Made by a program: the position numbers and the translations under genes. A model generated the notes under the pieces. That model saw nothing but the letters and a program-made list of their open reading frames with translations, did not search any database and was not told the DNA's origin. From CBDHFQ01 sp965262565 (GTDB lineage: Bacteria; Bacteroidota; Bacteroidia; J057), in contig CBDHFQ010000002.1 of the NCBI GenBank assembly GCA_965262565.1, forward strand, positions 1 through 16,293: a stretch of DNA of 16,293 nucleotides, read 5' to 3'. Positions 16,184 to 16,293 of the stretch are shown in pieces (positions within the stretch are counted from its first letter, which is position 1; each line of letters opens with the position of its first letter).

Positions 16184-16293
16184 TGGTTGTTTCTGATTAG
16201 GTTCGAACAATAATAGGGTTTAAAGTGCATACATCTCCATATGAGAAGAATTGTACAGTAAAAGTCCATAAAAATTATGTTGAGATTGTTGTA

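Noticed and set aside
1..16293. Mobile element, phage, CRISPR, toxin-antitoxin or defence system
   Set aside because: I saw no transposase, integrase, terminal inverted repeats, target-site duplications, spacer arrays or defence-family motifs on either strand.

Overview
The window looks like chromosomal DNA from a member of the Bacteroidota. I judge a free-living Cytophagales- or Saprospirales-type bacterium most likely, but the genus cannot be fixed by eye. The evidence is a SusC/SusD pair with the family's typical ends, a FecR-type anti-sigma factor carrying a DUF4974-like tail, AT-rich spacers, no clear Shine-Dalgarno pattern, and exact matches to the Bacteroidota -7 promoter element TAnnTTTG in two spacers.

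Positions 1-472 hold the last 37 codons of a rightward gene, its terminator, and a second terminator serving the leftward cluster that follows. Positions 473-10794 are one leftward cluster. In transcription order it encodes an ECF sigma factor, a FecR-type transmembrane anti-sigma factor, a SusC-type TonB-dependent transporter with an N-terminal signalling (STN) domain, a SusD-like lipoprotein, and a large lipoprotein with about thirteen calcium-binding FG-GAP/VCBS-type repeats and an ASPIC/UnbV domain. By family knowledge this is a complete trans-envelope signalling and uptake module. Substrate in the SusC/SusD pore would be sensed by the STN domain, passed to FecR across the inner membrane, and would free the sigma factor to transcribe the transporter genes. 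No polysaccharide-degrading enzyme is present, so the substrate is unknown.

Positions 10795-11195 separate the sigma gene from a divergent, apparently monocistronic gene (11196-12005). It encodes an exported NTF2/SnoaL-like protein and is followed by a strong terminator. A lipoprotein zinc carboxypeptidase of the M14 family (12267-13553) then converges with a secreted metallo-beta-lactamase-fold hydrolase (13603-14667, leftward). A mostly non-coding stretch with one short, uncertain ORF (14847-15002) follows. The window ends with a leftward medium-chain dehydrogenase/reductase of the quinone oxidoreductase type (15167-16183).

The SusC/SusD cluster is the only clear multi-gene system. Its less ordinary aspects are the calcium-repeat protein in the slot where accessory surface binders usually sit, a hairpin between that gene and susD, a long hairpin immediately before the fecR start, and a 20-bp palindrome between fecR and susC. 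I saw no tRNA, rRNA, CRISPR array, insertion sequence, phage gene or defence system.
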